From positions 52,152 through 97,338 of the forward strand of contig NZ_QEWR01000008.1 of NCBI RefSeq assembly GCF_003121925.1: a stretch of DNA of 45,187 bases, read 5' to 3'. Made by a program: the position numbers and the translations under genes. A model generated the notes under the pieces. It had not been told where the DNA came from and ran no database searches. It saw only the letters and a program-made list of their open reading frames with translations. The stretch comes from Ignatzschineria indica. Lineage in GTDB: Bacteria; Pseudomonadota; Gammaproteobacteria; Cardiobacteriales; Wohlfahrtiimonadaceae. Shown piece by piece: positions 23,879 through 32,906 of the stretch. Position 1 is the stretch's first letter, and every line of letters starts with the position of its first letter.

Positions 23879-25903
23879 TTAAGCAAGCGCACTATCGTCT
23901 TTATTGATCAATTTAATGGGAAGCTTTTTAATATTGATAGTGATAATCGTGATGACAATAACTGCTCCGATGAGGTCTGTCACTGTCTCTGGAACGACTA
24001 ACATCAACGCGCCGGCAGCTAAAATAATGCGACCGATAAAACTAAAGCTACACTTGAAATAGCCTTCAACCGCGGCACTTAAAGCGGTAATGCCGATAAT
24101 TGAGGTGATCGTAATGCTGATCATATCGAAGATAGGGGGAATAGGAAACTCTGTTGCATTCATCGGTAATCCTGTTGTATCGATCATCAACATCGCTGGA
24201 TTATAGACAAACATAAAGGGAACGATAAAGCCGGCAACGGAGAGTTTAAGCGATTGCCATCCGGTTTTCATTGGATCTCCACCGGCAATTCCTGCTCCAG
24301 CGAAGGAGGCAAGGGCAACAGGGGGTGTAATATTCGCAAAGAGTCCAAAATAGAAGACAAAGAGATGCGCAACAATTGTTGGAACCCCAATATTGGCAAG
24401 TGCCGGCGCGGCAATGGTTGCGGTGATGATATAGGCCGGAATGGAAGGAAGACCCATACCTAAAACCATCGATGCGATCATCGTTAAGAAGAGCGTCATA
24501 AAGAGCATACCTTCCCCAGTTCCTGTAATAGAGCCGATGAGCTCTGTTGCTGCAGAGGTTAAGCTTAAGACACCGATCACAATACCGATGACCGCACAAG
24601 CCGCCATGACAGAGAGGGATTGTCTTGCACCATCTTCTAAAGCTTCTAAAATATTTTTAAAGCTCATGCGCGTCGCTTTTCTAAATTGACTGACCACAAT
24701 TGCAATTGCAATGGTATTGAATGCAGCATAAGCGATCGGCATATTGTTACCTAAGAAGTAGACAAGCGCAAAGATAGGAAGGAGAAGGTGTCCACGCTCC
24801 TTTAAAACCTCTTTAACACGAGGAAGATCTGCTTTAGGAATCCCTTTAAGATTATCTTTTCCTGCTCTAAAGTGAACTTGTGCAATAACGCCTAAGTAGT
24901 AGAGAAGTGCCGGGAAGAGCGCTGCAAGTGCAATGGTTCCATAAGAGATCCCGGTGGTTTCTGCCATAATAAAGGCGCTTGCCCCCATAATAGGCGGTAG
25001 GATCTGTCCACCGACGGAAGCACTCGCCTCAACTGCGCCGGAGAAGTTTTTGCTATAACCAACCTTTTTCATCATCGGAATAGTAAAAACACCGGTACCA
25101 ACAACATTACCTACGGCAGAACCATTGATACTCCCCATAAAACCACTGGCAACAACGGCAACCTTAGCAGGTCCCCCTTGTTTATGTCCTGCTAATGCAA
25201 GTGCAAGATCATTAAAGAGTTGCCCCATTCCTGATTTATTGAGGAAAGCCCCAAAAAGGATAAAGAGGAAGATAAAGGAGACCGATGCGCCGACAGCAGA
25301 GGAGTAGAGTCCTTCTGTTGTAATATAGAGATGTCCAAAGATATCGCTAAGATCGAAGGGGCGCGTCTGCAATATTCTCGGCATAAAGTGATAACTACTC
25401 ACAAAGGGGTAGATTAAGAAGATCGCCGCAAGCGTGGGCAAAATAAGGCCCATAACGCGTCTTGCAGCTTCCATCACTAAGAGAATAGTCATAATGGACA
25501 TGAAGATATCGGTATTATTAGCGATTCCGCCTCTAACAGTTGCAATCGCATTATACTCTGTAAAGAGATATCCCAATGAGACAAATGAGAGTGCAACTAA
25601 GACCCAATCATACCAAGCGATCTTATCGCGAGCTTGTTTTTTATAGGTAGGGTAGATTAGAAAGACCAGCGCAATTCCGACGGCAACGTGAGTTGCACGA
25701 TAGAGTAACTCCGGCATCGGGTTATAAGTTGTCCAAAGATGGAAGAGGGAGTAAAAGATTGCAAAGCAGGAGATAAATATACGGAGATATTTACTGCTTG
25801 GCGTTCTCACTATCGATTCGCGGTCAAATTTTTCTAAAATCTGTTCCGTATCGGCAGGGATCGTATCTGCAATATGGTAAGCTTCTGCATTATTGCGGCT
25901 CAT
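23879..25903 (-). CDS. TRAP transporter fused permease (4TM/12TM)
   Basis: At 674 residues this is the fused small-plus-large membrane subunit of a TAXI-type TRAP (tripartite ATP-independent periplasmic) transporter. The first 200 residues supply the DctQ-like four-helix part. The remainder is the DctM-like large subunit with GASVSFIFLFILFGAFLNKSGMG, ASGFMGSINGSAVGNVVGTG, GASAFIMAETTGISY, LGMGLPSIPAYIITA and FYFGLFANITPPVALASFAGAGIAG, the conserved transport core. Its ATG overlaps the DUF1850 stop by 14 bases, with AAGGA upstream. It would move a carboxylate or similar solute using an ion gradient; the substrate is unknown. Confidence 0.93.
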   Translation of the reverse strand: MSRNNAEAYHIADTIPADTEQILEKFDRESIVRTPSSKYLRIFISCFAIFYSLFHLWTTYNPMPELLYRATHVAVGIALVFLIYPTYKKQARDKIAWYDWVLVALSFVSLGYLFTEYNAIATVRGGIANNTDIFMSIMTILLVMEAARRVMGLILPTLAAIFLIYPFVSSYHFMPRILQTRPFDLSDIFGHLYITTEGLYSSAVGASVSFIFLFILFGAFLNKSGMGQLFNDLALALAGHKQGGPAKVAVVASGFMGSINGSAVGNVVGTGVFTIPMMKKVGYSKNFSGAVEASASVGGQILPPIMGASAFIMAETTGISYGTIALAALFPALLYYLGVIAQVHFRAGKDNLKGIPKADLPRVKEVLKERGHLLLPIFALVYFLGNNMPIAYAAFNTIAIAIVVSQFRKATRMSFKNILEALEDGARQSLSVMAACAVIGIVIGVLSLTSAATELIGSITGTGEGMLFMTLFLTMIASMVLGMGLPSIPAYIITATIAAPALANIGVPTIVAHLFVFYFGLFANITPPVALASFAGAGIAGGDPMKTGWQSLKLSVAGFIVPFMFVYNPAMLMIDTTGLPMNATEFPIPPIFDMISITITSIIGITALSAAVEGYFKCSFSFIGRIILAAGALMLVVPETVTDLIGAVIVITIITINIKKLPIKLINKDDSALA

Positions 25904-26408
25904 GACAGTTCCTTATAGATAAACGTTGCCAAAAATTAAAAGGTCTATTGCGAATTTTTACTTCGCTATAACGATCAACCTCGTTATAAATCTCCCAAGG
26001 CTGATCTTTAGAAAGATAGATAGTAGAACGGACATCGTGATCAACAACCCAGTTGATCTCCGGCATAAAGTGATCGATCTGATAGTGAATCATATCGTCA
26101 TTGCGATCGAGCAGAATGCCATCATGAGGGACGCCCGCACCAAAAGTTTTGAATTTTGTATCGGTTAAAATAAAGCCATTATCTTGGCGCTCATAAAACT
26201 CGATCCAAGGAGTTTTATCCACTGAGTGAGTCCATGAGAGTGCGAAAGTGGGCGACTCAATTTTACAGAGATCATGGTCAGTGATAATAAGCGTAATAGG
26301 CTGCGAGCGAATCGTTGTAGAGAGTAGAATGATAGTGGTAGCTATTACTACCACTATCGATAGTGTGAGTAATCGTCTCTTATCTCTATTTAGCAGCTTG
26401 CTCATCAT
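25890..26408 (-). CDS. DUF1850 protein of the TRAP operon
   Basis: The 172-residue protein has one N-terminal membrane anchor (about residues 12-33) and an extracytoplasmic domain with SWTHSVDKTPWIEFYERQDNGFIL, the pattern of DUF1850, and FGAGVPHDG. DUF1850 genes regularly sit between the TAXI binding protein and the fused permease, as here, so a supporting role in that transporter is likely but unproven. The start at 26408 (minus) overlaps the binding-protein stop by 23 bases; ATG at 26405 and a longer start at 26423 are also possible. Confidence 0.8.
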   Translation of the reverse strand: MMSKLLNRDKRRLLTLSIVVVIATTIILLSTTIRSQPITLIITDHDLCKIESPTFALSWTHSVDKTPWIEFYERQDNGFILTDTKFKTFGAGVPHDGILLDRNDDMIHYQIDHFMPEINWVVDHDVRSTIYLSKDQPWEIYNEVDRYSEVKIRNRPFNFWQRLSIRNCHEPQ

Positions 26409-27366
26409 AATATTTCTTCGCACCAGGATGGAGCGGCGCCACTAAACCTTCTTGAGCATGCTCAAGAGAGATTCCTTTTGCAGCTTGATGCGAGTTAGCA
26501 AGATCATTGAGACTCTCAAAGAAGGTCTTTGTTAACTTATAGACATCCTCTTCACTGAGATCTTTACGTGCAACTAAGGCATTAACAATGATTGCTGTTG
26601 GAATAGGTTCTGCATTACCGTAAGTTCCGGCAGGAATCTCTGCAGAGAGGAAGTAAGCTTGATCTTTTGCAATCTCATCGACCATCGGTTTTCTAATCTC
26701 GACTAATTGAAGATCAAATCCTTGTTCAAGCTCCATAATAGAAGCATTAGGAAGGCCGCTTGTTAAGACGGCAGCATCAATTTTTCCACCACGAAGTGCA
26801 TCTACCGCTTCGGCAAATCCTAGATAATCGACTTGTAGATCATCATAGGTGATTCCATGCCCTTTAAGGAGCGCACGCGCATTCATTTCAGTACCTGAGT
26901 TGAGATCCCCTACGGCAACACGGCGACCTTTGAGATCATCCATTGTTTTGATGCCCGATTTTTTGGAGGTCACAATTTGGACATAGTTAGGGTAGAGTGC
27001 CGCTATTTGTACCACATTTTCTAGCGGTTCTTTAAAGGAACCCTCACCGGCAACAGCTTGACTCAAAACATCACTCATGGTGAGCGCTAGTTCAGCTTTA
27101 CCTTGATTAACAAGGTTCACATTTTGAATGGAAGCTCCTGTTGATTGTGATTTAGAGTTTACACCATAGGTCTTTGAGTAGATCTGTCCAAGTGTTGTGC
27201 CAATAATGTTATAAGGACCTGATGATCCACCTGTTGCGATAGTAACAAAACGGGTATCTAAGCCATCCCCTTTATCTGCAACACTCTCTTTATCATCACC
27301 ACAGGCGATTAAGAGTGTTGAAAATGCCGTCACCATTAATAATTTTTTTAGACCAAACTTTTTCAT
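26386..27366 (-). CDS. TAXI-family TRAP solute-binding lipoprotein
   Basis: This 326-residue periplasmic receptor begins with a signal sequence ending LLIAC, a lipobox that would give a lipid-anchored mature protein at Cys22. FVTIATGGSSGPYNIIGTTLGQIY is the TAXI signature (compare TIATGGxxGxYYPxG). QSTGASIQNVNLVNQGKAELALTMSDV and KGRRVAVGDLNSGTEMNARALL are further TAXI segments. It is the first gene of the minus-strand operon binding protein, DUF1850, fused permease. Gene order and family give high confidence; the ligand is not predictable. Confidence 0.93.
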   Translation of the reverse strand: MKKFGLKKLLMVTAFSTLLIACGDDKESVADKGDGLDTRFVTIATGGSSGPYNIIGTTLGQIYSKTYGVNSKSQSTGASIQNVNLVNQGKAELALTMSDVLSQAVAGEGSFKEPLENVVQIAALYPNYVQIVTSKKSGIKTMDDLKGRRVAVGDLNSGTEMNARALLKGHGITYDDLQVDYLGFAEAVDALRGGKIDAAVLTSGLPNASIMELEQGFDLQLVEIRKPMVDEIAKDQAYFLSAEIPAGTYGNAEPIPTAIIVNALVARKDLSEEDVYKLTKTFFESLNDLANSHQAAKGISLEHAQEGLVAPLHPGAKKYYDEQAAK

Positions 27367-27972
27367 AATATCCTCCAGAGTAGAGTTTTTAAAACTCCGC
27401 TATCTTACTCGACTTCTCGCCTTAAGGTAAAGGAAGCGATCGATGTCGAGTATTTTTTTAGTAAAATTAAAAGATCGATATCTCTCTATCAATGTCTCAT
27501 GATTGCTTTCTCAATATAGCCCTCTAAACATTGCTCTTTAAATATTGCAAATATTAGATCAAATCTCTACTTAATATTGCTCACTATCAATTTCCCATTT
27601 TCTGCAGATCGATAAGACCGATCAAGAGGGATAAAGAGCGATAGGTAAGATATTGATATCGCATTAAAATGTAAAGATAATGTAAAGATCAGAAGCCAAT
27701 ATCAAAATCTATCTGGGAAATCTATCTTAGAGATCTATATCGGAAATGGATCTTATTATCGACCTATTGTAGTAACACAATCTTTAACTGAATCATACTC
27801 TCAAAACATTGTTGCATGCAACATATTAGTTGTAAAGATTGTTCAATTTCTTCTTTAAAGATTCTGCTCTTTTGTGAGATTAAAAGAGAATTTGATGAAG
27901 ATGTTAGACCCTTATTTAGCACTATGTGTATACTGATGCTTCTCTCTGATTAGTCAAAATATTGAAGGAATT
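27367..27972. other. Divergent promoter region between the TRAP operon and holA
   Basis: No gene is seen in these 606 bases. A perfect 14-bp palindrome TGTTGCATGCAACA lies at 27810-27823, a good candidate for a dimeric repressor site, but nearer to holA (about 150 bases) than to the TRAP operon. The rest is AT-rich with many ATCGAT/GATC motifs. Confidence 0.5.
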
Positions 27973-29010
27973 ATGCGATTAAATTCATATGAGGTCATAC
28001 CGACGATTAAAAAGGGGATGGGGCGGATTGCAGCTCTTTTAATCTCTGGGGATGAACCCTATCTCTCTTTGAGTCTTGCAGATCAGGTTCGTGCACTCTA
28101 TCGGGAAAATGGATTCAATGAGCGAACCCTTCTAGAGGTGGATAATCGTTTTGATTGGGGATCTTTTACCAGCGCGACGCAATCGCTCTCTCTCTTTTCA
28201 GAGAAGCAGATCATTGAATTAAGATTTACTTCGACACCCGATCGTAAAGCGCAAACAATGTTAGAAAACTATTTAGCCGCGCCACAAGAGGATCTTTTTC
28301 TCTTAATCTCTATTCCTCTTCTTAAAAGTGCCCAACAGAAAGCTAAATGGGTTAATGCGATCGATAAGGTGGGCATCGTTTCGATTCTCTATCCACCGAG
28401 ATTACATGAGTTTCCCGGCTGGATCTTTAATGAAGCGAAACGACGAAATCTCCATTTAGAGAAAGATGCGGTCGATCTTTTAGCACAAAATAATGAGGGC
28501 AATCTCTTCTCGGTCATTCAGGAGCTCGATTATCTGGCGCTCTACTATGGTGATCGAAAGATAGACGCTGAGAATCTTCGCTCTGCTTTAACACAGAGCT
28601 CTAAGTTTATTGCATTTGATCTAAGTGATGCCATTTTATTGGGCGATGTTGATCGTATCAATCGTATTATTACCATTTTTGAAGAGGAGGGGGAGCCGGC
28701 AACATTGGTGAACTTTCTGCTACAAAAAGAGATCGCAACATTAGGAGAGATGCTCTTCTCATTAGAGCAAGGGGAGAGTATGAGACAGGTATTATCGAAA
28801 GTTTGGCGTAATAAACAACCCCTTTATCAACAGGCATTATCTCGGCTCAATCTTCGTAGATGGCGAAATATTATGAAGATGGGTGTGCAGATCGATCAGG
28901 CAATTAAAGGACAGATTAAGGAGAATCCTTGGAATGCAATTCGCCGGGTTGCTTTTGCATTATCAGGAAAACGACTTCTCTCTTTAAGTGCTGTTGCAAC
29001 AGTGCGATAA
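27973..29010 (+). CDS. holA: DNA polymerase III delta subunit
   Basis: HolA is the clamp-loader subunit that opens the beta sliding clamp. The 345-residue length is standard (E. coli 343). The N-terminal LLISGDEPYLSLSLADQVR (about 22-40) is the typical delta start, SLSLFSEKQIIELRF (about 71-85) contains the beta-binding LF element, and EDLFLLISIPLL, FPGWIFNEAKRRNLHLEKDAV and LAQNNEGNLFSVIQELDYLALY follow in family order. ATG has AAGGA upstream. In many gammaproteobacteria holA follows lptE and leuS; here neither is present, so it leads an independent block with scpB next. Confidence 0.93.
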   Translation: MRLNSYEVIPTIKKGMGRIAALLISGDEPYLSLSLADQVRALYRENGFNERTLLEVDNRFDWGSFTSATQSLSLFSEKQIIELRFTSTPDRKAQTMLENYLAAPQEDLFLLISIPLLKSAQQKAKWVNAIDKVGIVSILYPPRLHEFPGWIFNEAKRRNLHLEKDAVDLLAQNNEGNLFSVIQELDYLALYYGDRKIDAENLRSALTQSSKFIAFDLSDAILLGDVDRINRIITIFEEEGEPATLVNFLLQKEIATLGEMLFSLEQGESMRQVLSKVWRNKQPLYQQALSRLNLRRWRNIMKMGVQIDQAIKGQIKENPWNAIRRVAFALSGKRLLSLSAVATVR

Positions 29011-29145
29011 TCATTCGATAGAAAATCTCGATAGAGAATCATTGAGGTAGATTATAGCGATAGATTATTGCGTTGTTTACTCAATAGATAAGCTCAATAG
29101 ATAAGCTTTAATGGATATTAGGTAGAAAGAAGATTAATAGAAATC

Positions 29146-29724
29146 ATGAATGATTATGAACAAGAATTAAAAGCGCTATTAGAAGCGATCTTAATGGCTT
29201 CAGAGGTTCCACTCTCGCTAAAAGAGATCTTAACGATCTTAGATGATGAAAATTATAGTGAAAGCGATATTATTCGGGCGCTTTTTGCGTTAGAGGCGAC
29301 ATATCGAGAAGCAGCTGGCGGTATTGAGTTAGTGGAGGTGGCGTCAGGTTGGCGTTTTCAAGTTCCCTCTCGCTTTGCAAAATGGGTTGGTAAGCTCTTT
29401 GAAGCTAAACAGCAACGATATAGTAGTGCTTTCTTTGAGACCTTAGCTATTATTCTCTATCAACAACCGGTCACACGAGGAGATATTGAAGCTGTTCGAG
29501 GCGTCTCTGTTAGTAGTAATATTATTCGAAGTCTAGAGGAGCGGGAGTGGATTAAGGTGGTGGGGAGAAAAGAGGTGCCGGGGCGACCGATGCTCTATGG
29601 GACAACTGATCAATTGCTCGATGATCTTAATTTAAAATCATTACGTGATCTGCCTCCCCTTCCAGAGTTAGAAGAACTCTTTAAAGAGGCGACTCATGTT
29701 GATGAGGAATCTCTGATTGTTTAA
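29146..29724 (+). CDS. scpB: Condensin complex subunit ScpB
   Basis: ScpB joins the kleisin ScpA and the SMC ATPase to compact and segregate the chromosome. The 192-residue protein has two winged-helix domains. ALLEAILMASEVPLSLKEIL starts the first, and FFETLAIILYQQPVTRGDIEAVRGVSV followed by RKEVPGRPMLYGTT is the diagnostic second-domain segment. The acidic tail is typical. scpA is not adjacent, unlike the common scpA-scpB pair. A duplicated 13-mer CTCAATAGATAAG occurs in the gap just upstream (about 29080-29105). This implies an SMC-Scp rather than a MukBEF system in the organism. Confidence 0.93.
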   Translation: MNDYEQELKALLEAILMASEVPLSLKEILTILDDENYSESDIIRALFALEATYREAAGGIELVEVASGWRFQVPSRFAKWVGKLFEAKQQRYSSAFFETLAIILYQQPVTRGDIEAVRGVSVSSNIIRSLEEREWIKVVGRKEVPGRPMLYGTTDQLLDDLNLKSLRDLPPLPELEELFKEATHVDEESLIV

Positions 29725-29797
29725 TTGTATCCTTCTGTATCAATTCCTCTATACTAAATTTTCTGAATCACTTTGAGATTAATAAAGATCAACCATT

Positions 29798-31087
29798 ATG
29801 TTTAGACCTTTACCCCTATTTATGGGATTACGTTATACCGCAGCAAAGCGTAAAAATAACTTCATCTCATTTATCTCTTTTGTCTCAATTGGCGGCATTG
29901 CACTGGGTGTGATGACAATGATTGTAGTCCTCTCCGTTATGAATGGCTTTCAAAAAGAGGTCGCTGAGCGGAGCATTGCAATGGCTTTTCACAATCAGAT
30001 CTTAAGTGATCAGAAGGGGTATATCGAGGAGTGGGAACCCTTAATGACGCTCTCAGAAAAAGAGCAAAATGTAGTAGGGAGTGCTCCCTTTATTGAGGGG
30101 CAGGGCTTAGTTAATGCTTCTGGCGTCATGTTGCCGGTCCAAGTTTATGGTATTGATCCTCGTTATGAAGCGCGAGTTTCCGCAATTGCCCATACCATTA
30201 CAACCAAAGATCCTATCACGGGGCACTATATCGAGGGGAGTTTTGATCTACTCGATGATACGCCGTTTGGTGTTCTGATCAGCCGGGATATGGCAAGCCG
30301 TTTAGGTCTATCGATAGGAGATTATCTCTCCTTGGTGACCTCCGATATTAATGTAACGGTCGCTGGCGTCTCACCTCGAATGAAGCGCTTAAAAGTGGTG
30401 GGATTCTTCCGTGCCGGTATTTATGAATATGATATTAGTAATATCTTCGTTAACTTAAAAGATGCGGCAACACTCTACCGTCTCCCGAAGGAGGCTGTAA
30501 CGGGAATTCGTCTACAGTTAGAAGACCCGATGAAGGCGCGTGAAACCGCTTACTATCTTCAAGTTAAGCCTGAAATTGAGGGGCAATATTCAGTTTACAC
30601 TTGGGTCAATCAATTCTCAGCGCTCTTTAAGATGATTGAGATCGAGAAGATCTCCATGTTTCTTATTATGAGTCTGATTGTTGCCGTTGCTGTTTTTAAT
30701 GTGGTATCGATGTTGGTGATGGTGGTGACGGAGAAGCGATCGGAGATTGCGATCTTACGTACCTTGGGGATGCCACCGCGGCATATTATGGCGATATTTA
30801 TGGTTCAAGGAACCTTTATCGGATTCTTTGGGGCTTTAATTGGGATTATTTTGGGGTTATTGATTGCCTTTAATGTTGCCGATATTGTGCGCTGGATTGA
30901 AAAGATGGTTGGAAAGACACTCTTTGAGCCAAGTATCTATCCTATATCGGAGATCCCTTCAATTGTACTCTTCTCAGATGTTGCGACAATTGCCGGCATA
31001 GCCTTTCTATTAGCAAGTGTTGCGACACTCTATCCTGCGTGGAAGGCATCGAGAACTCAACCTGCGGAGGCATTACGTTATGAGTAG
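29798..31087 (+). CDS. lolC: Lipoprotein-releasing ABC permease (LolC/LolE/LolF type)
   Basis: This 429-residue inner-membrane protein of the MacB/FtsX-like fold extracts mature lipoproteins and hands them to LolA. It has helix 1 near residues 26-50, a large periplasmic domain to about 265, then three helices. FISFVSIGGIALGVMTMIVVLSVMNGFQ is the LolC/E N-terminus, and FNVVSMLVMVVTEKRSEIAILRTLG with [18 protein letters not shown] closes it. Only one permease gene is paired with lolD, whereas enterics have lolC-lolD-lolE. This fits the LolDF arrangement, in which one permease acts as a homodimer, unless a second gene lies elsewhere. Confidence 0.9.
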   Translation: MFRPLPLFMGLRYTAAKRKNNFISFISFVSIGGIALGVMTMIVVLSVMNGFQKEVAERSIAMAFHNQILSDQKGYIEEWEPLMTLSEKEQNVVGSAPFIEGQGLVNASGVMLPVQVYGIDPRYEARVSAIAHTITTKDPITGHYIEGSFDLLDDTPFGVLISRDMASRLGLSIGDYLSLVTSDINVTVAGVSPRMKRLKVVGFFRAGIYEYDISNIFVNLKDAATLYRLPKEAVTGIRLQLEDPMKARETAYYLQVKPEIEGQYSVYTWVNQFSALFKMIEIEKISMFLIMSLIVAVAVFNVVSMLVMVVTEKRSEIAILRTLGMPPRHIMAIFMVQGTFIGFFGALIGIILGLLIAFNVADIVRWIEKMVGKTLFEPSIYPISEIPSIVLFSDVATIAGIAFLLASVATLYPAWKASRTQPAEALRYE

Positions 31088-31784
31088 AGAAGGATCGATT
31101 GTTTTAGATGTGAGAGATATCTCGAAAAAGTTTATCGATCAAAAGAGTGAGATTGTCATCTTTCAAAATCTGACTTTTGAGATAAAGAAGGGGGATCGCA
31201 TTGCTATTGTGGGTGCATCAGGTGCCGGTAAGAGTACCTTGATGCATATTATCTCGGGATTAGATCAACCCACAAGTGGAGATATCTATCTCAATGGCGA
31301 GCACTTTAATCGTTTATCGGAAGCCAAACGAGGATATCTTCGTAATCAATATCTCGGTTTTATCTATCAATTTCACCATCTTCTTCCTGAGTTTACGGCA
31401 CTTGATAATGTGGCGTTGCCACTCGTGATTGGTGGAGCAAGCATTGCTAAAGCACGTCATGAAGCGGAGCAACTCTTAAATAGAGTCGGTTTAGCGCATC
31501 GATTAACGCACCATCCGGGAAAACTATCAGGCGGTGAGCGGCAACGTGTTGCTATTGCTCGTGCTTTGGTCACAAAACCCTCAGCGGTCTTAGCAGATGA
31601 ACCTACAGGGAATCTCGATGAGGAGAATGCTCATGCGATCTTCGATCTCATGTGTGAGATTAATGCCGAGATTGGTACGGCATTAATTGTAGTCACTCAT
31701 GATCATTCTTTAGCACGTAAGATGGATCAATGCTGGCGGCTTAATGAGATGCAACTCCATCCTGTTGATCGGACTGCTCTATAG
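31080..31784 (+). CDS. lolD: Lipoprotein-releasing ABC transporter ATPase
   Basis: The 234-residue LolD drives lipoprotein release. Walker [10 protein letters not shown], the Q-loop/LolD segment [20 protein letters not shown], the signature [15 protein letters not shown], Walker [13 protein letters not shown] and the switch His in VVTHDHSLA are all intact. The start is ATG at 31080, inside the last codons of the permease gene (8-base overlap, different frame), which means translational coupling; a longer frame from 31017 is only read-through of the permease 3' end. [11 protein letters not shown] is characteristic for LolD within the MacB-type ATPases. Confidence 0.95.
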   Translation: MSREGSIVLDVRDISKKFIDQKSEIVIFQNLTFEIKKGDRIAIVGASGAGKSTLMHIISGLDQPTSGDIYLNGEHFNRLSEAKRGYLRNQYLGFIYQFHHLLPEFTALDNVALPLVIGGASIAKARHEAEQLLNRVGLAHRLTHHPGKLSGGERQRVAIARALVTKPSAVLADEPTGNLDEENAHAIFDLMCEINAEIGTALIVVTHDHSLARKMDQCWRLNEMQLHPVDRTAL

Positions 31785-32016
31785 TGATTTCATAGCGGTG
31801 ATTTAAGAGACTATAAAAGTAGTGATAGTAGTTATAGTAGTGATAGCGAAATAACGAAATAGCGAAGTCGTCAAATAGTAAGATAGTAGTAATCAGATAG
31901 AATGTCATAAATCGAGTGCCAACGTTGTCAGTTAACTTAAAGATGTCTTAAAGATGTTTTTGAACTGTTGAGTTAGAGCAAAGTGGCCGTAGAAGAGAGA
32001 AGGGTAGAGTAGCGTG

Positions 32017-32688
32017 ATGGATTGGTTAATGCAGGTGGTCGATATATTTCTCCATGTAGATGATTATCTAGAGGTGATTATCTCTCAGTATGGATATTGG
32101 ATCTATGGGATTTTAATATTGATCATTTTTTGTGAAACAGGGCTTGTCGTAACTCCTTTTTTACCGGGAGATTCTCTTCTCTTTGCGGCAGGTGCTTTAG
32201 CGGCGACGGGATTGATGAATATCTGGATTCTCTTTGGAACATTACTTGTCGCTGCCATTGTTGGTGATGCTGTTAATTATCAGATAGGGCAACATTTAGG
32301 TGTTAAACCCTTTAGAAGGGATGCTAAAATTTTTAAGCTTAAATATTTAGAAAAGACAGAAGAGTTTTACCAACGGCATGGCGGGAAAACGATTATTTTA
32401 GCGCGCTTTATCCCGATCGTGAGAACCTTTGCCCCTTTCGTTGCAGGTGCTAGTCGGATGTGTTATCGTCGTTTTGGTACTTATAATATTTTGGGTGCCC
32501 TTCTTTGGACTGGGAGTATGTTAGGTGCCGGTTACTTTTTTGGCCAAACTCAAATAGTCCAAGAGAACTTCTCTCTGATTGTCCTTGGAATTGTCTTTAT
32601 CTCGGCATTACCTATAGGGATCGAAGTTTTAAAGGCCTTAATCACAAAATATCGAAATAAAGTTGCACGGGACGGAGATAAAGCATAA
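32017..32688 (+). CDS. DedA-family membrane protein
   Basis: This protein of about 223 residues has five or six hydrophobic segments. ETGLVVTPFLPGDSLLFAAGALAA and the second-half motif ARFIPIVRTFAPFVAGASRM are the two conserved DedA signatures with the acidic and arginine residues needed for function. DedA proteins such as YqjA and YghB support membrane energetics, and some members flip undecaprenyl phosphate; which applies here is unknown. ATG at 32017 directly follows a GTG, with GAAGGG about 13 bases upstream. The preceding gap has short near-repeats built on TAGTGATAGTAG. Confidence 0.88.
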   Translation: MDWLMQVVDIFLHVDDYLEVIISQYGYWIYGILILIIFCETGLVVTPFLPGDSLLFAAGALAATGLMNIWILFGTLLVAAIVGDAVNYQIGQHLGVKPFRRDAKIFKLKYLEKTEEFYQRHGGKTIILARFIPIVRTFAPFVAGASRMCYRRFGTYNILGALLWTGSMLGAGYFFGQTQIVQENFSLIVLGIVFISALPIGIEVLKALITKYRNKVARDGDKA

Positions 32689-32906
32689 ACTTTCGCTAAT
32701 AATAAATCTTCTATCCATTTCTCACTATTAGTAGCCCAACTTATCGTTGAGGCCTTTAAGGAAATGTGAGGGCGAGTCCCCTATATTACTCATAAGATAA
32801 TTCACAAGATAAACTCTTCTTATCCATTCTAAATATTTATTTTAAATAGAATTTTATTCTAAACAGCATTTAGAATCCTCTCTTATACTTTTTATAAAAT
32901 CAATCT

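Noticed and set aside
24246-24599. 117-codon minus-strand frame rich in Cys, Arg and Tyr
   Set aside because: It is a frame shadow of the TRAP permease, whose motifs are intact in the main frame.
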